Below, piece after piece: positions 1 through 12,369 of a stretch of 64,000 nucleotides of DNA. This DNA comes from Styela clava (lineage: Eukaryota > Chordata > Ascidiacea > Stolidobranchia > Styelidae): assembly GCF_964204865.1 (NCBI RefSeq), contig NC_135252.1:1364001-1428000 (forward strand), written 5' to 3'. A model generated the notes under the pieces. The model searched no databases. It saw nothing but the letters and a program-made list of their open reading frames with translations, and had not been told where the DNA came from. Position numbers and translations under genes: made by a program. How positions within the stretch are numbered: position 1 is the first letter of the stretch; every line of letters starts with the position of its first letter.

Positions 1-420
1 AATATTATTTAAGAGAGGTCGTTGTCGATAAAAACGCCTCAGTAGCGTGGTTTTTGAAGTAGGCACTATTACCCATGTTCTTTTTCTCTTTTCCAAAACA
101 ATTGAGTTGGTTTTCACTTTAACGAAAATAAAACCAGTTACAGGTTCGAGTTAAATATTAAAATGAAAACGAAATTAATAACGCTTGTCGTGATCTTCGG
201 TCACGAATACCGGAAAGGGAAATGAACTTTGTCAATTTTCGATTATTTAGAAAGTTTAATGAAACCTTTTCATGTTTTCTTTCTTTTTTTCCAAATTCCA
301 AAGGTTTTCCAAATTTGATAATAGTCATAAGGTCTCATTCTATAATCAAACAGAAAACTTGATAAATGATAACATTATTTATTGCCAGGAATTATCAATT
401 GTAACACTTATTTTCTTTAG
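1..420 (+). other. Intron of the ZEB-like gene
   Basis: This AT-rich stretch ends in a pyrimidine-rich tract and the acceptor TTTTCTTTAG at 411-420, directly before the first coding exon in the window. I see no exon, RNA gene or transposon end in it. Confidence 0.6.
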
Positions 421-2844
421 ACGCCACAAACGATACCGGAAAAGACGACAGACGATATCAGTCGCGGATTCAAGGCGGATGTAGCATCGTTGCCGTTATC
501 AGCAAATGCGCAAAAGGAACCCCTAGACTTGACTACGCACAAGTCGCGCGAACGAAGTGAAATCACATTTGGACCTGACGTGACAAGAGCACAAACTGTC
601 AAACCACGTTCTCCCTCAAATCGTACATCTCCTTACCGCCCGCTAGCGGAGCCAGTTCCAGAAATGCCATCATTGTCCAGCACGGCAGCCATGATGTGCA
701 ATGTTCATCGGGTAAGACTATAAAATCTCGTCTGCCGTTACATACAAAAAGCTACTATAAAACTCCAACATTGTTTCAATATTTACTTACAATATTCCAA
801 GTTAATTAACGGTTCAGCTCCGCATTAGTGCATATGTTCTCAAAATTCCAAATAACATTTTTTTTTCAGTTGGTTCAGTCTGGAATTTTGCCACCTACAG
901 CACTCGCTGTTCTTATGGGAAATTTAGCTGCATACGACTTTTCGTCATCTGGAATCAAAGCTCATAATGCTGCATCCACGATTGCGCAGAATAACATGCC
1001 AATGGCCTTTGGTTCAGAATTGTAAGTGTCAAATGGATTAATTGAAATTTTCATCAATTTATTTTTTATTATGCGATCAATTAAAATGCTATCCAATGCA
1101 GAATCGGATTACAAGCATGCTACGTATCTCTCTGCATATACAGGCATGCACTGTTTTTTAAATATGAGATCAAGATTAAATTTCAATTTAATTTGCTGAA
1201 ATCGCAGGTCCGACAACAGAAGTCGACAACAGCATGCGGAACTGTTTTCAAGAACAAATATGAATCCGAATTTGAGCACCGCCATGGCTGCACGAGCGGC
1301 ATCAACTTATGCCAACCCATTGACAATGAGTCACTTCGGTTATAATGGATCATTTCCTCCTACTATGGTGCCTCCAGCAAATTATTCCTCAAGCATATAT
1401 TCTGGGCGCGGAAGACCAAAGAAAAGGACATCAGATCAATCTTCTCCGTGTGATTATGCAGGTACTTTACATTTACATATTAATATGTGAGTGTTGGTTC
1501 CTATAAAACGAAGATTCAAGTTATTATATAGTATATTTTTTATCATATTTTAGGACTTTACGGACAAATGGACTTGCTACACGAATCGGCCTTAAAATAT
1601 AGAAGATCTTCGGTACACGAAAATAACTCACATAGTGCATTTCAGAATGCTAGAACTGTAGATTTGTCTAGAATGCCTGACCGTCCAGCGACGACCGCAA
1701 TGTCGTACAAATGCGACATCTGTGACAAATCTTTCCAAAAGCAAAGTTCTCTAACTCGACACAAATATGAGCACACAGGTATTTATGAATATATTTATTT
1801 GTCATTTAATGTGTTTAAATGAATACCTCGAAGGAGGTATGAGACTTTGTTTTATGAGACCTCATTTAATCATCAATTATATTTACAGGTAAACGCCCAC
1901 ACCATTGCAATGTTTGTGGAAAATCTTTCAAGCACAAGCATCACTTAATTGAACACCAACGTTTGCACAGCGGTGAAAAACCATACCAATGTGATAAATG
2001 CGGCAAAAGGTTCTCTCATTCCGGTACGTGTGTATTTCTATGTATTTATTTTTCTATTCTGAATGCTGCTTCTTTCCAAACTTATTTATAACTAATCTCT
2101 CAATTTGCAGGCTCATACTCACAACACATGAACCATCGATATGCATACTGTAAGCCAGAAGATACGATGATGCAAGAATTGAGACAACAACTTAAGAAAT
2201 CGCACAACGAAAATAATAGCAATAAGATCAATGCTATCAACAAAAACTCCAACTTTGAGAACAAAATGCTGACTTCAACACCAAACAAAAGTTTGACCGA
2301 AACAGATGACAACTCATGGAAGATTCAATCCGAAACAAAGAAAGGCGATGAGCAGAAAACAATTGATCTTGCTCGCCAGGCTCTTTACTTTGGGGGACCA
2401 AATAGATTCCAAATGGCAGAATACGAGAAACAAAAATCTTCATTGATGCTAACGCCAAAGAGCCCTGAATCTGGAAACGACAAAGACCAGTCGATGAGCA
2501 TATCAAAATCATCACCTTTGTCCATTAAACAGCAAGATAGTCAAGACGAAATCACCGATCCCGGAAGATCCACGTCACGTGACTCAGCTGTTTACACTGG
2601 TACCACCGAAAGAGAAAGCGTTGGTTCAACTGAAGCCGTTTTTGGTCTCACCCCTATAAAGAAAGAATCGAGCCAAGAAAAAAGCGATGAGGATTTAGGA
2701 TTCCACGAAGCTTCCACAAAAACTCAAGACTTCAGATCACCATCCAGCAGCTCATCTATCGGATCTGCTATGTCTCCAAAAAGCAATCCGTTTCAACCTA
2801 ATGCGTCGTCGATGAGGATAGTCACCGTTGCATCTGAATCTTAA
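421..2844 (+). CDS. ZEB: ZEB-family zinc-finger transcription factor, C-terminal part
   Basis: Exons 421-711, 870-1021, 1208-1461, 1554-1778, 1889-2023 and 2111-2844 have GT/AG borders and compatible phases. They give 596 residues ending at TAA; the 5' part lies outside the window. Three adjacent C2H2-type fingers begin near residue 286 (CDICDKSF, then [17 protein letters not shown], then [17 protein letters not shown]). Their sequence and linkers (HTGKRPH, HSGEKPY) are those of the C-terminal finger cluster of ZEB1/ZEB2, which binds E-box DNA. Upstream is PLDLT, matching the PxDLS motif that recruits the CtBP corepressor in this family. GRGRPKKR resembles an AT-hook or nuclear signal, and IKKE in the tail fits a SUMO site. 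No homeodomain lies in these exons; in vertebrates it is further N-terminal. Role (known for the family): nuclear repressor in cell-fate and epithelial-mesenchymal programmes. Confidence 0.9.
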
Positions 2845-3410
2845 TATACTTTGGCTTTCAACGTCATCTATAGTATTCCACTGGCATCTTTCGAAAAAAT
2901 CAGCGAATTATACAATAACATTTCGTTTAGTTTGAAAATCCAGATCTAAACAACCTCACCGAAAGTGTGTTGTCGGTCCTACGGCAGATGCTGAGATATA
3001 TCTATAAATTAACTGTTGTTGTTCAGTTCTCCCAATGCGGCGGTGCCTATTCTTGCCACAAGAAAAGATACTCTTTCTTTCGTGTACACAACGTACGAGA
3101 AATTTCTTTATTACTTTGCTTTTGTGTCATCATGTTAAAAAGTTAATATTTTCAGTCTACAATTATGTTTTTTATATAATTTCTTTTTACTGCGCTTTAT
3201 TGCCATTACTTTCTGCCTTGCCACATACATTGCCGTCGCGCCCCATTATTGCTGCTTTCTCCATTGTCACTGCAACGCTTTTTATCAACTTCATCGCCTG
3301 ACGCTTTGTGATCAATTTGTTTGGGTGTGATTTCTTCAACGTATTACTCAATAGCATGGTTTTTCGGATTGTTCAAATGTAAATTTAATAAAAACCAATA
3401 AAAATGTACA
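2845..3410 (+). terminator. ZEB 3' UTR with two poly(A) signals
   Basis: Non-coding sequence follows the stop codon. Two AATAAA hexamers lie at 3387-3392 and 3397-3402, so cleavage is expected near 3415-3430. The position fits the end of the ZEB transcript. Confidence 0.6.
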
Positions 3411-6205
3411 AAATAGTTTAGAATGAATATCATAAAACAAAAAGATTTTATTTTAAAGGCGACTGGGCGCCAAATTTATATTGCATGTTTGATACTCGCA
3501 AGTCATTTTTTTGTGATTTTATTATGTCATTGTTTGTTTTGTTTTTTATTTTTATATTAGAAAAATAATTTGGAAGTGAATGACAAATAATTTCGATGAA
3601 TGATTAAACAAATTAATGACAAATAAAATTATTGGTACACGAGATTTCTTCAAAAGATTATACGATATTTTTTTGTATTTCAATTGTTTTGAGTTTTAAA
3701 GCGTAGTTTTCATTTTGACGTCAAATTTAAAAAGTCATAAAATTATTTGAAAGAGTCCATCAAGATTAGCCTTGGTATCTAACAAGTATTTTAAAATAGA
3801 AAGTAAAAATTTGATCAACTTCAATAAAGCAATTAATTGTTGTAGGCACATCCATATTGCGTATATATACAGTTCAATATTGACTCATAAAAAAGTTTGT
3901 CTGTTTCTTCAAAATCAAAAATGCAATATTTTCATTTAATTTTGTCAAATTTTTGTTTACATATTTGAAAAAATTCCCGATTTTTCTTCAGCGTACTTCT
4001 ATACTTCTTCAAAATCATAACCATTTTTTATTTCTACTGTGTATACGAACTGATTCCAAATCTTGCCATGACCAGAAAATTATGCCATATGTTGTTGTTG
4101 TTGTATTTTATTAAACAGAAGAAATTCTATTTGATTTTCACGCTTATTCCATTTTTATATCTTGGTATGTTTTAAGCATTTTAAACAATGTGGAATATAT
4201 TTTCCCAAAAATAAAACCTTTATTTTTATTGATGAAGATTACTAACCATCATACACTTTATATATATTATACGTACTAAAATGCGGTAACAATATTTCAA
4301 ACCCACTGATATTTTAAAGGAAGTCACAGCAATTTACACGATCAAATCCAGTCCGGAAGTAGAACTCTTTTTAGAAATTTTAGAACTTGAAATTTTATAT
4401 CTGATTTTTTGAGGTAATTATGCTATGTATGACTTCATTAATTTATATTTTGACTTGATACTTGTTACGATACAATTTTTTGCTTTTGAGGTATGAGTTT
4501 AGTCGATAGCTGTAATGAAAAATCAAATCCTTTACTTTGTTCAATTTCGTGTTGTACTTGTTACATTATTTTATCAATTTTTTGACCGTGATTATCGGGA
4601 ACACATACCCGAATATTTTTTATTTCTTGATTCCATTTTTTTAACTTTCTTTTCTCTTTCTTTTGAAACACAAGTAGCGTGCAATAAGAAAGATGAAAAC
4701 GAAATATGTTTAAGTGAATATTGGGAGTTCCAAACTATAGGGGGCTTGAATGCAGAAAGATATATAACATTTAAAAATAGGTTGTCAAGTATATGATATT
4801 GTGTGTATTGTAATTGAAACCAGTTTACACATGGATAGTATCGCTGGTTATTCTTAAACATCGCTTTCTCCTCAACAAATAAACCAAACGATTTGTTTTC
4901 TGTACTTCTGTACTAGATTTTGCGGAGACTATTGCTTTCGTTTCATTATTACTTTTGGGACATATGGGTGTCCGATATTTCACCCGACATTTCGCTGTTC
5001 TAGTTTAATTCCTGGGATGCATGTCAGTAATATTTGAGCACTGGCCTGGAGTGACATGGTGTCATTATATTAAACTAGAGGGCAAAAAATCAACACCTTA
5101 TAAAACGGTTTTTATTTATTTATTTAGCACTCCATTTCAGTAAATTTGGTAAGAATGGAGAGAGAATTCAACCAACACGAGGCCCTTGGATAAAACATTT
5201 GTTAACAAGCATTAATTATTAATTGGTATTCATAATAGTGTAATTAAAATAAGAGTAATTGAAGACAATATGCCATTCATGTGGTTCATGACCGGTATCT
5301 TTGACCAAAATCTTCATATGTTCTCCCGATCGAATGAATTTCAAGCAAAAATTGTCGGCAATCGGATTTGTTACCTTTTCATTCTCATTCTGTACTTGAT
5401 TTTTCTAAGTATATGTTTCTTGGGGCTATAGATAATTGCATTGAACTTCGCGTAATCCTAAGAAATTCTATTACGCGTTTAATTATGGTTAATTAAAATT
5501 AATTCTGATTTCTGTTAAAGAATACGTTCGACTGCTTGTCGTCGTATGTGAGAGGTGAATTCACGTGACGCAAATGACACGAACAAGCAACAATATATAA
5601 TCTATATTTTTCTGAAAAACATGATAATTTATTTTGGCTTTGTATAAGTATAAGTAAGTATTCAAGAACACAAGTATTTTGCAATTGTCATTAAAAAAAT
5701 GTTAATAATATCAAGAAAATAAAACTATTGGTCTTGAGACCGCGTCAATTATATGTAAAGAAATGGTACTTTTAAGAAATAAAGACTTTATTTACTACCA
5801 AATACATTACAAACCAAACAAATTCCCGGCAATGAAATAATTAAAAAAAAACGCCAAGTGAATACATTGCTTTTATTCTAACACCTTTGAGGAATTTAAT
5901 CTTCCAGGCACGTAATACATCAAAATGTGATATATTTCTAAAACGATATTTGGGCAATAAGTTTGTAGTATGCCAGACTTTAAGCAAAATACCATTCCTT
6001 GCTATCAGTATTAAAGTTGTTTAAAAAAATTGACATTTTAGGAATATCGAATATATCCTGTAATGAAGCACTAAAAGTTCGATCCAAGTTGGTTGAAAGA
6101 CTTAAACCTAAAACTATTTATCAACAAAGCTATCACAGTCAAATTTGCACGATATTTGAAACTTTATAACATCCAAATGTTAATTTAGATAATAGCCCAT
6201 CCGCC
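3411..6205. other. Intergenic AT-rich DNA
   Basis: I see no convincing exon. A 93-codon ORF at 4515-4796 (+) has no recognisable motif and low-complexity hydrophobic composition. An AATAAA on the - strand (5872-5877) could be the poly(A) signal of the peptide gene that starts at 7160. Confidence 0.5.
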
Positions 6206-7160
6206 TCAATCTGAGTCTGATTGCCCTCCAGAACTTGAATCCGAACCTAAAAATAAATGATTTCAAAATTACCAGGAATTACCAAAGATTACCAAAACAC
6301 TACATCGGCATTTTTTACGCTGGGAAACTATGAACAGATACTGGCGTGACTTTACAATATTCAGCCGCAGTGGATTCGAGTTTAGATTTCGAATCGTCAA
6401 CTTTGATTTGTGTGCGGATAAGTACGTATATAAACAATCGTTGCATCAAAAATAATTATTTAGTCTCAAGATGTTAAAATTCATGTTCATAATTCGTAAT
6501 AAATTTGTCTGAAACTACACTGTTTGTGTGGCCAGCATCCATGGTAGTTATCACCATGTCCGAAGTAAATTTTTATAATAGTGAGAATCATTTTGAACTT
6601 CATTTACAATTGCCTACTCACAACCTTTTCACCTCAACATATCAGGTTTTATTTATCATTCAGACAATTGAATACTCTGTTTAACTGGCTTTAACTCTGT
6701 AAAAATACTTACTGTTGCTCGACCCACGTGACATCGAAGGCTTTCGATCTAATGATCCATCACTACCGGACCGTATCCTTCGCGTAAAGAAACATCTCCT
6801 ACCCCAGCAAATGACGAAACGTAATCTAAAGTTAAAGTCAAAATAATACGAATGAAAAATTATTTATTTGTTCACAGAATACTATCTACACATATCAATA
6901 GATCCAAGCTGTGAGCGGTGTTCGGAATTATCCATTTACGTAAAAAACACGCAATACACCAACACATGGGCTGCATGTGCTCTACCCTCTCGTAAAACCA
7001 GTACATTTTATGTTTAAACAATATATTTTAATACTCACCTCGATTGTCTTGCTACAATTTTTGTATCATGTGTTAAATGCGTCGAATCTGAACTTGATAT
7101 CAAGAGTAAAAATATAAAAATTACTCCATAAACAGGTTTGTAACATACTACATCCAACAT
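6206..7160 (-). CDS. Small secreted cationic peptide precursor 1 (two-Cys core)
   Basis: I do not recognise this gene from a named family. Three exons, 7039-7160, 6713-6825 and 6206-6246 (- strand), join with GT/AG borders in phases 2 and 1 to give 91 residues. Residues 1-24 are a signal peptide with hydrophobic core GVIFIFLLLISSS. A short pro-segment ends ARQSR, an RxxR furin-type site. The next stretch, LRFVICWGRRCFFTRRI, has six Arg, no acidic residue and two Cys four residues apart, so a disulfide-closed hairpin is plausible. The last ~30 residues are Ser-rich and become acidic (ending GGQSDSD). Signal peptide, processing site, cationic core and anionic tail is the layout of many antimicrobial peptide precursors, including ascidian ones; that role is inference. 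A paralogue with the same layout lies 1.28 kb upstream. An AG just before the ATG suggests a 5' UTR intron or spliced-leader addition. Confidence 0.66.
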
Positions 7161-8440
7161 CTTTTAAATATCTGAAGAATCAACAATAAAATATCATGCA
7201 ACAACTATTCCCGTGAACACTATTTTATATATTGATTGAATTGTTGTTCAGATATTTTTTTTCAAATTAAAATCAAACCCTTTTTCTCAAAAATCTGTAC
7301 CATTGATAGGCTACTTTAAGGTTGTTACTATTGACATGGCGATGTAATTCATTATATATGTGGTACATTCATCTTAGATATCGTGTAAAATATTTAAATA
7401 CGTCAATTGTAGTCCTTAATCAACCGTAATTTACTTAATTTACGTAAGGTTCAATAATCACATTTCAAAAATGATTAATACTAAGAAGCAAAGCAAAGTA
7501 AATAATTTTGAATTACAACGAAGAAGACTTCCATGTAAGATTTTAGTCGATTAAATTTGGTGACGTCAAATTTGGTGACGGTATAGACGCCAATACTTTT
7601 ATATTAATTATTTGCTCTGAGAAAGGTTAAAAAAAATTGCTCAAAAGTGATGAGTACCGACTCAAAATTGAAATCATGGAGCAGGAATGCGACTGCTAAT
7701 AGATGTGTATCATCATCGCTGTTGGGAGAATTAACCTAATAAATATGATGATAAATTGACGCAAGACACAGAGAGGAACCATGATATGCAAACCCTTTCA
7801 AGCCTAATACTGTCTATAAGTCTTTGTCGGTAATGTCGCCTATTCCCAAATTAGGAGCTTTGATTCACTTTCATTGAATGAAAAGGTTTTAACAACCATA
7901 TGATGTATTTTTCACTAAATCTCCGAAAATATTTTTCCCAGATAAATTTATTTCCTGCAAAAATGCTATACCTATGCTTTACACTCTTTTATGCATTCTT
8001 TTCCGATATTAATTTTATTAAGCCACTATGATTTAATACAATATGCATTTCAGTAAAACAAACTTTATTGTTTATGAAAAATGCTCATAAAAAGGATTGC
8101 GCCAACACAACAGAAACATAACACTAAACGGAGTAGAAAGTTGGTTGCAAAGCATAAAATTTAATATGTAATTTAATGTATAAATCAAGAGGTCAAATAT
8201 TAAACTGTAAAACTAGAAACAAAAATAGTTAAAGTTTGGTAATTATTTAACTCAACTTTATTTCATTTTTGTTCATAGTTGTTGGAATTTAATTAATTAT
8301 GAGGTAGGCCAATGAAATACATTTCTTTACTGAATGCTCATGATTTCAAAATGACCAAATAATTGAAAACACATATATATATATATATACAGTCAAAAAT
8401 GCAGATAAATGTATTGTACATGGAGAAATGATATCTTCGT
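7161..8440. other. Spacer between the two peptide genes
   Basis: This holds the probable promoter and 5' UTR of precursor 1 (reading leftward) and the 3' UTR of precursor 2. A (TA)n tract lies at 8373-8390. I see no third paralogue and no transposon end. Confidence 0.5.
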
Positions 8441-9321
8441 TCAGCCAAATCTCCACTCGGAATCACTTGATGAATTTGATGATGATGATGATGATGATGA
8501 TGAATTTGATGAACCTGTAGCAAGTAAAATAATAATTGAATTTTGGATCATTTTGTCTAACACGAGCAATATTTCACATCGTTATCGTGATGGTTAAAAA
8601 ACAGGCATGATAAAGCCCAACTGTAAAATGCAGATCAATAAAAATTTCCAAAAATTACTGTTATGCATATAGTATAATGGTTTCATAATCGTTTCAGATA
8701 ATAGAAATTCAGTAGGATGTTTAATTTGACGCGGACCCAACGACCACTACCGTCCACCAGTTCGCCCCATCTGACTTTGCTTTGAGAAGATCTATGTGCG
8801 ATCAGCCACAGAAGATCCAAATATATAGTTTCTGTTTGCATGTAACTGTACTTTGCATTCTTGAGCTTGCAAACAAGCTTTAGCCTTTTATTTACAGCAA
8901 ATAAGACTGTATGTTTTCCGGTTTACATTTGTTTAATAAAATGGGCAAAATTAATTACTCACTGCTGTTACTAGATCTTCTTGGCTTCGTTTTCGTGTCT
9001 GAACCACTAGAAAACTTCTTTCTTAACCACCAAATTCTGAATCTGTACCTACAACAATGAAACAAACTGTTCATCTAAGTACAAATATAAAACCACATAA
9101 AGTTCTATTGACTTCAAAGTTGATAAAAGAGAAATTAAAGAATCACACCAGCTTTCAAAGCATTTGTCTTGTAGAACATGTACTTACCTCGATTGTCTCG
9201 CATAACTCAAAAGAGAGTCATCTTTCTTCACAAGTCGCGGGAACAGAAATGTGGCGTCAGATTTTGATATTATAACTAACAAAATAATTATAGCAAGTAT
9301 TTGCTTGTTTGTTGTAGACAT
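8441..9321 (-). CDS. Small secreted cationic peptide precursor 2 (Trp/Arg core, no Cys)
   Basis: Paralogue of the gene at 6206-7160, on the same strand. Exons 9188-9321, 8963-9048 and 8441-8514 join in phases 2 and 1, the same as the neighbour, giving 97 residues. Residues 1-24 form a signal peptide (core ILAIIILLVII). The pro-segment again ends ARQSR at the first splice junction. The core YRFRIWWLRKKF is strongly basic with paired Trp and no Cys. SSGSDTKTKPRRSSNS then aligns with RSGSDG...SSNS of precursor 1. The third exon encodes a serine tract with nine consecutive TCA codons, then SSSDSEWRFG and stop. A C-terminal Gly after RF could in principle be an amide donor, but no dibasic site precedes it. 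The conserved start, processing site and intron phases make chance ORFs unlikely. Antimicrobial or signalling function is inference. Confidence 0.64.
8474..8512 (-). repeat. TCA trinucleotide microsatellite inside precursor 2 exon 3
   Basis: Nine uninterrupted TCA codons (- strand), flanked by AAT and further TCA codons, encode a polyserine/Asn tract. Length variation between alleles would change the tail without shifting the frame. Confidence 0.85.
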
Positions 9322-12300
9322 TTTTCCTGAATATAGAGAAAATATTTAATAATAGGGAGGGAAAGATATTCAAAAGCCATTCATAGCTGGTGATGCTAAT
9401 TTAACGTACTTGTCGAACTTCTGCAACTTATTAAAAAATTTCCACTAATGATCTCACGCAATCTTCTTGAGGAATAATGGCATTTGAGACAACATGATAT
9501 TGGAGAACTTGCGCAAGTACTGTCTCGGGGTACGATTTTCGTACGGAAAGCTACTGTCATTCAGGAGTCAGTAAATTTAAAAGTTGTTAGCTTTCTAATT
9601 ATTTGTAAACTTTCACTATAAAAGAGATAATTCTTACGATTGCAGTTTTAATATTTTTCATTTGTGTCATATTTTCAATTGGGTCGCGTTCTACCAGCAA
9701 TCTCCCTTTGCGTTGTTCTCCAACTTATTCTCATACTGATTCATAGGCCAGTGAATAACAACTGTTGTACAAACGGAATAAATGATATAGTTGCTGAGAA
9801 AGTTTTCGTTACATGTTAATACTAACTTGTAATACTAACCACTTGTAATTGTGGAAGATTGGTTATAATTGTCAGTCTTACATCAAACCATCACATAATT
9901 GAATATCGAACAGTCTATGATAAACTTTAGCAAGTGGAACTATAGAATAGCAAGAGAGCAATGCTCAAATGTATGGACGCGAAGGCCAAATCGAAGTAGA
10001 ACGGTGAATAATCTTTTGCAGTACCGGTACTGTACCCACACAAATTTTTGAACCAAATAAAAGTAATAGCCTTCTAGCGACAACAACGATCTTTACCCTC
10101 CAAAAATTTCATAGCAATTGGTCAAGTAGAGAAAGGTCAAAGGGAAAGCGATTTTTAACAACGACAACTAGAAAAAAAAAAGAATACAAACAACAACATA
10201 ATAACAAAACGATCTATAGATCCATTCCGTGTCTAATAAATGATATTGTAGGCGATAAAGAACCGGTACAAACCGACGGGTGAAGACGATATTTTGATAT
10301 TATTGATTTTTAGTGTTAATTTATTGACGTCACAAGATTATGACCTAAATTCTGATGGGCATTTCCACAACGATAAGGAAATTATGTATATATCGCATGT
10401 TTGTGATAATAAATTCATTCTCACAATCCGTATATCCATGCCATAACTTATCAACTCGTTTGGGTTGTACGTCCTCGCCAGTAGTTAGAGCGTTGAATAT
10501 CGTTTGATCAACATTTCGTGTTAAACCTTGTCATAAACTTATAGCCCACTTGTTTTTGACCGTTAACCATTGGCACGAACTTCACGAAGACAAATCTCAG
10601 ACTGTTTGGTTCAATTCGCTGAGATTTCAGGTGCCTAATTGGCCATTTAGCTGCTAATTAATATTAACAAAATAGCGTATTGTCCCCTGAATAATACGTA
10701 TTAATGATAGGCTTTCAGGTATATGTTAAGCACAGCATGGTCAGAATTAGTAAATTGTACCTTGTTTGCATGGTTGTTCGGTGTTGGTGAGAAATGATAG
10801 GTTCTTCTTTGCCAAGCTTTGCAAGGGTGGTTTATGGAGAAAAGATTTACCTCAATGAATTCGGTTTTATATATATATTTTTTAAATTGTGGCGTTAGCC
10901 GTTTACATAAAATCGACTTAGTTTGCGAGACTCGAAGATTCAAAAATCAACTTAGCAAAAATCGACCGCATTCACCTTTTGTCTCTTGATAACGCTGTAA
11001 CGACAATTCATTTCGTATTATGTATAGATAGGACAGCATGATGGATGGAAAAATGATGGATCAAGTTTGTTCTGTTCAATTAGCTGAAGCACGCATTGAC
11101 CGCGACGAAGCAACACAGTATAGCCTATATATGTACAGTATATAAATATATACAAAATGTAGCATATGAGCATGAAACTAAATGGTCAATTAGTGCAAAC
11201 TATAGGCCAGTAATCTTTAGCGTATTATACGGTATTGTTTCAACTTAAATTTATTAATCTGAAATCGTTCTTGATCAGGATATAATTATTCGGGTTAACT
11301 TTATTTTAATGCTGTATACATGCTATATCACATTGAATCAAACCATTGCCACCTCACTCGTGTGTCAGGTTCATGCACGAATCCTACCAAAACACCATTT
11401 TAGTATATCCCGTGAGACGTGGTCTGATAATTTTTTACAAAATGTCATACTTTGGCAATAAAATATTTTTGAAATGAAGTCAATTTGAAATGAAGTATAA
11501 CCATCATCTAAGTTTTCCCAATACGTTAAAGTATATTTTTGAACATGAAATTATAGCATATTCGGGTTAATTTAACTAACTTTAGGTAACATTTGGACGA
11601 GTTTTAACCTAAAAATTCTCCAACTTGACTCCGAAATCATGCCCTCGCGTCGCGACGCCGAAACAAGTTTATAAATTACCAGTGGTTCGTAGAGGGAAGA
11701 ATAAGCTGAGAAACGGCAAAACTACGATTTGGCATGCGTACAGCGCAACGTGGATTTGGTCCGACTGGCAGTCAGTTTTAAACTGTTCACTTTGTATTCG
11801 AGAATGTTTACAATATCAATAAATGTCTTCGGAAACGGTGTAAGCAGTGTCGTTGTAAGATCAGAAATATCAACACAACAACACTTCAGCAAGCAAAACA
11901 ATTAGCAAACAATGAGAAATTTATTTTCAAACATAAAGAATATCAAATATCTTCTAAATTTAAAACAATCCAATTTAGAAAATTACAGCAATCTATATGT
12001 CTTTGCGTCGATCATATTTAAAATAACACAAATATTAAGATCATTTTTTTTTTTTCAATTTTGTTTTTGCATGCATTTGATGAACATATTTCTAAGACGT
12101 TGCGTAAGGAAGTTATGTTCTCTCTAGAATGTGTTCCATCTGACCTCCTTGGCGTTGGGAACAGACTTGCATCCGTTGCATTACTAAAAACGCTATCAAA
12201 TCGGATTTGATTTTAATTCGCCAATTCGTTTAAACCAAAAGCCAGACGTATGGGTGTTCCTTCGTTAAAAACAGATAAATTTACTAAAGTGGAACCGCTT

Positions 12301-12361
12301 TCATTTGGGGTCTGCGTTGTTTTTTTAATTGTGTACCACTCAAGACAAAATTCAGCAAATG
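9322..12361. other. Intergenic AT-rich DNA
   Basis: I see no supported exon; ORFs here are short and lack motifs. About 10050-10170 shares a block (around CCTTCTAGC) with about 60808-60900, so a dispersed repeat is present. The gene for precursor 2 must have its promoter in the right-hand neighbour of 9321. Confidence 0.45.
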
Positions 12362-12369
12362 GTTGTGCC

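Noticed and set aside
4515-4796. 93-codon + strand ORF
   Set aside because: No motif, no splice partner, AT-driven composition.
8338-8523. His-rich ORF (HQIHHHHHHHHQIHQ)
   Set aside because: It is another frame of the TCA repeat in precursor 2 exon 3; splice phases support the serine frame.
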